Below are positions 35,648 to 36,951 of a stretch of DNA of 36,951 nt, in pieces (positions within the stretch are counted from its first letter, which is position 1; the number at the start of each line of letters is the position of its first letter). The position numbers and the translations under genes were made by a program. The notes beneath the pieces are model-generated. The model worked only from the letters and a program-made list of their open reading frames with translations, was not told where the DNA came from and ran no database searches. Source of the DNA: a virus; the IMG/VR virus record IMGVR_UViG_3300035698_013157, positions 1 through 36,951 of that record. The stretch is one strand, 5' to 3'.

Positions 35648-36817
35648 ATGCAAAAAAATTATCAAAGACTTTACGCTCATGAAGCTGAAAGTTTAGGTTT
35701 AAAAGTAAAAGCAAATTTAAAAAATAGAACACAGGCAAAATATTACATTGAAGATACAGACTTCAAAATTATAAAAGATTTAAGATTTACACCAAAGCAT
35801 CAATTATTTATCGAAGCTAAAAATAAAGGCATTATAGACGCTTGTCAAAATGTAGGGGTTGAACCTGTTAATGCTCCAATGATATGGCTAAAAAATAAAA
35901 GCGAAAGTGTTAGGGTTGATAACCCACTTTATGTGAAAAAAGAAGTAAAAGCCTTGCATGAATATATTAAAGACTTGACTCTTCAATTAAAAAAATACAG
36001 TCCTAATTTTAAAGAAATAAAAAGGGAACAACAAGAAGATCCGCACCTATTTATTATTGATATAGCAGATTTGCATATAAATAAATATTGCGATATTGAT
36101 TTAACAGGAGCGAATTATAATAGCGCAATAGCGGTTCAAAGGGCTGAGGATGGAACAAGGGGTTTAATAAAAAAAGCAAGCGGATTTAACATAGAAAAGA
36201 TACTTTTTGTAATTGGCAACGATGTGCTAAACACCGATAATTTACTAAAAGGAACAACAAAAGGAACGCTTCAAGACACAGACACGCATTGGCTTAGAGC
36301 CTTTAATATCGCTAAGGAATGTTATATAAAATGTATTGAGATATGTGTAGGAGTTTGTGATGTGGACATAGTGCATTGTACGAGTAATCACGATTTTATG
36401 AGTGGTTGTTTTTTAGCAGAAACGCTACACGCGTGGTTTAGGAATTGCAAAAATATTACTTTTAATATAGGCGCAAAATATAGAAAATATTACAAATATC
36501 ATAGCAATATGATTGAAATAGAACATGGAGAAAAAGGGAAAATGGCAAACTTACCTTTATTAATGGCGCAAGAAGAACCGCAAATGTGGGCGAGTACTAA
36601 ATTTCGATATGCTTATTTGCACCACGTTCATCATCAGGACAAAACTCAATTCAAATCTAGCAAAGATTATATAGGTGCTAACGTAACATATCTTCGTTCT
36701 CCTAGTTCTGCGGATATTTGGCATAGCGATAATCAATATATAAATTTAATTGCTGTAGAAGGCTTTATCCATTCTATGCACAATGGTAGGGTTTCGCACT
36801 TAACGCATTATTTTTAA
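35648..36817 (+). CDS. Calcineurin-like metallophosphoesterase
   Basis: 389 residues. The N-terminal 130 residues are an unrecognised helical region. The catalytic domain shows DLH (Asp141-Leu-His143), GND (Gly190-Asn-Asp192), a SNHD in place of GNHD (Ser246-Asn-His248-Asp249), HGEKGK after the conserved His293 and YAYLHHVHHQD near the end. These are the two-metal ligands of the family, which includes Mre11/SbcD. It lies after the portal, among structural genes, so it may act in packaging or DNA processing; pairing with the Rad50-like ATPase at 6225 is possible but only guesswork. Confidence 0.8.
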   Translation: MQKNYQRLYAHEAESLGLKVKANLKNRTQAKYYIEDTDFKIIKDLRFTPKHQLFIEAKNKGIIDACQNVGVEPVNAPMIWLKNKSESVRVDNPLYVKKEVKALHEYIKDLTLQLKKYSPNFKEIKREQQEDPHLFIIDIADLHINKYCDIDLTGANYNSAIAVQRAEDGTRGLIKKASGFNIEKILFVIGNDVLNTDNLLKGTTKGTLQDTDTHWLRAFNIAKECYIKCIEICVGVCDVDIVHCTSNHDFMSGCFLAETLHAWFRNCKNITFNIGAKYRKYYKYHSNMIEIEHGEKGKMANLPLLMAQEEPQMWASTKFRYAYLHHVHHQDKTQFKSSKDYIGANVTYLRSPSSADIWHSDNQYINLIAVEGFIHSMHNGRVSHLTHYF

Positions 36818-36842
36818 TGATATTAAGTTTTTTATTAAAATC

Positions 36843-36867
36843 TTGTCGCATATTTATACTATATTTA
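36843..36867 (+). promoter_or_regulatory. Promoter-like element at the right edge
   Basis: TTG (36843-36845), then TATATTTA (36860-36867) within TATTTATACTATATTTACG, matching 18 of 19 bases of the block at 18774-18792. Same short spacing (14-15). Probably a second copy of the late promoter, reading towards the ATG at 36935. Confidence 0.5.
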
Positions 36868-36934
36868 CGACCAAACCTTGCTATACTCAATCCGTTATAA
36901 GCAATGCTACTTTTCTGCATCTAATTGAGATTTT

Positions 36935-36951
36935 ATGGCTGACCATTTGGC
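36935..36951 (+). CDS. Start of the next late gene (cut by the window edge)
   Basis: ATG GCT GAC CAT TTG: five codons only. The promoter-like element ends 67 bases upstream. In this position, after the portal and phosphoesterase, a capsid-assembly gene would be expected, but nothing can be said from so little. Confidence 0.3.

Noticed and set aside
1-36951. CRISPR array, diversity-generating retroelement, insertion sequence, tRNA gene
   Set aside because: No evenly spaced repeat/spacer pattern, no reverse transcriptase, no transposase with terminal repeats and no complete tRNA cloverleaf were found; the only tRNA-like sequence is the 14-base attP core.

Overview
This window looks like most of the genome of a temperate, tailed phage of a Bacteroidetes host, probably Flavobacteriaceae. 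The DNA is very AT-rich. Upstream regions carry the Bacteroidetes -7 element TAnnTTTG, with TTG/TTTG about 19-20 bases upstream at the clearest sites. Recognisable families include DUF3127, a DUF6291-like initiator, DUF3560 and an Arm/SAM tyrosine integrase. I see no chromosomal genes. An attP-like site (the 3' end of a tRNA plus a terminator) lies between phage genes on both sides, so this reads as the excised or virion form rather than an integrated copy. This is inference from gene content only; no database search was possible.

Layout. (1) 140-8243, minus strand: the early replication/recombination operon, read from a divergent promoter/operator at 8303-8380. In transcription order: Rad50/SbcC-like ATPase, RecT, MBL-fold hydrolase, excisionase-type HTH protein, small unknowns, DUF3127 ssDNA-binding-type protein, HTH protein, an initiator-like protein with tandem repeats inside its gene, a DnaC-like ATPase and two small proteins. 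A XRE repressor (8419-8778) is transcribed the other way. (2) 8933-9497: terminators and an attP-like site with phased 11-bp repeats, then on the plus strand an HTH protein, a small unknown, a secreted protein of four 26-residue repeats, the integrase and another HTH protein. (3) 12508-17914, minus strand: a dense operon of small accessory genes, many of 26-54 codons, including DUF3560, an Api92/YubB-like protein and two membrane microproteins. (4) 17915-18834: a 0.9-kb gene-free regulatory region. (5) 18835-24121, plus strand: middle genes including a DUF7768-like protein, a winged-helix protein, a zinc-ribbon microprotein, a RuvC-like nuclease and a GroES-like co-chaperonin. (6) 24125-24718, minus strand: a lone winged-helix protein, divergent from the tail-fibre operon. 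(7) 24822-36817, plus strand: two tail-fibre proteins, a tail accessory gene with a likely +1 frameshift, membrane/holin candidates, GH19 endolysin, a likely u-spanin, large terminase, portal and a metallophosphoesterase. A promoter-like element and a new start codon lie at the right edge. Capsid and tail-tube genes are presumably beyond it.

How it fits together. The left operon supplies lambda O/P-like replication initiation and RecT-type recombination. The central block controls lysogeny and integration. The right half packages DNA, builds fibres and lyses the host. The most interesting unexplained signals are two RNA pseudoknot candidates (2287-2362 and 17708-17739), a palindrome AGTATA-N8/9-TATACY at three promoters, the phased 11-bp arrays around attP with a related pair 9 kb away, a UUU-UAA frameshift candidate at 27919, and the secreted 26-residue-repeat protein.
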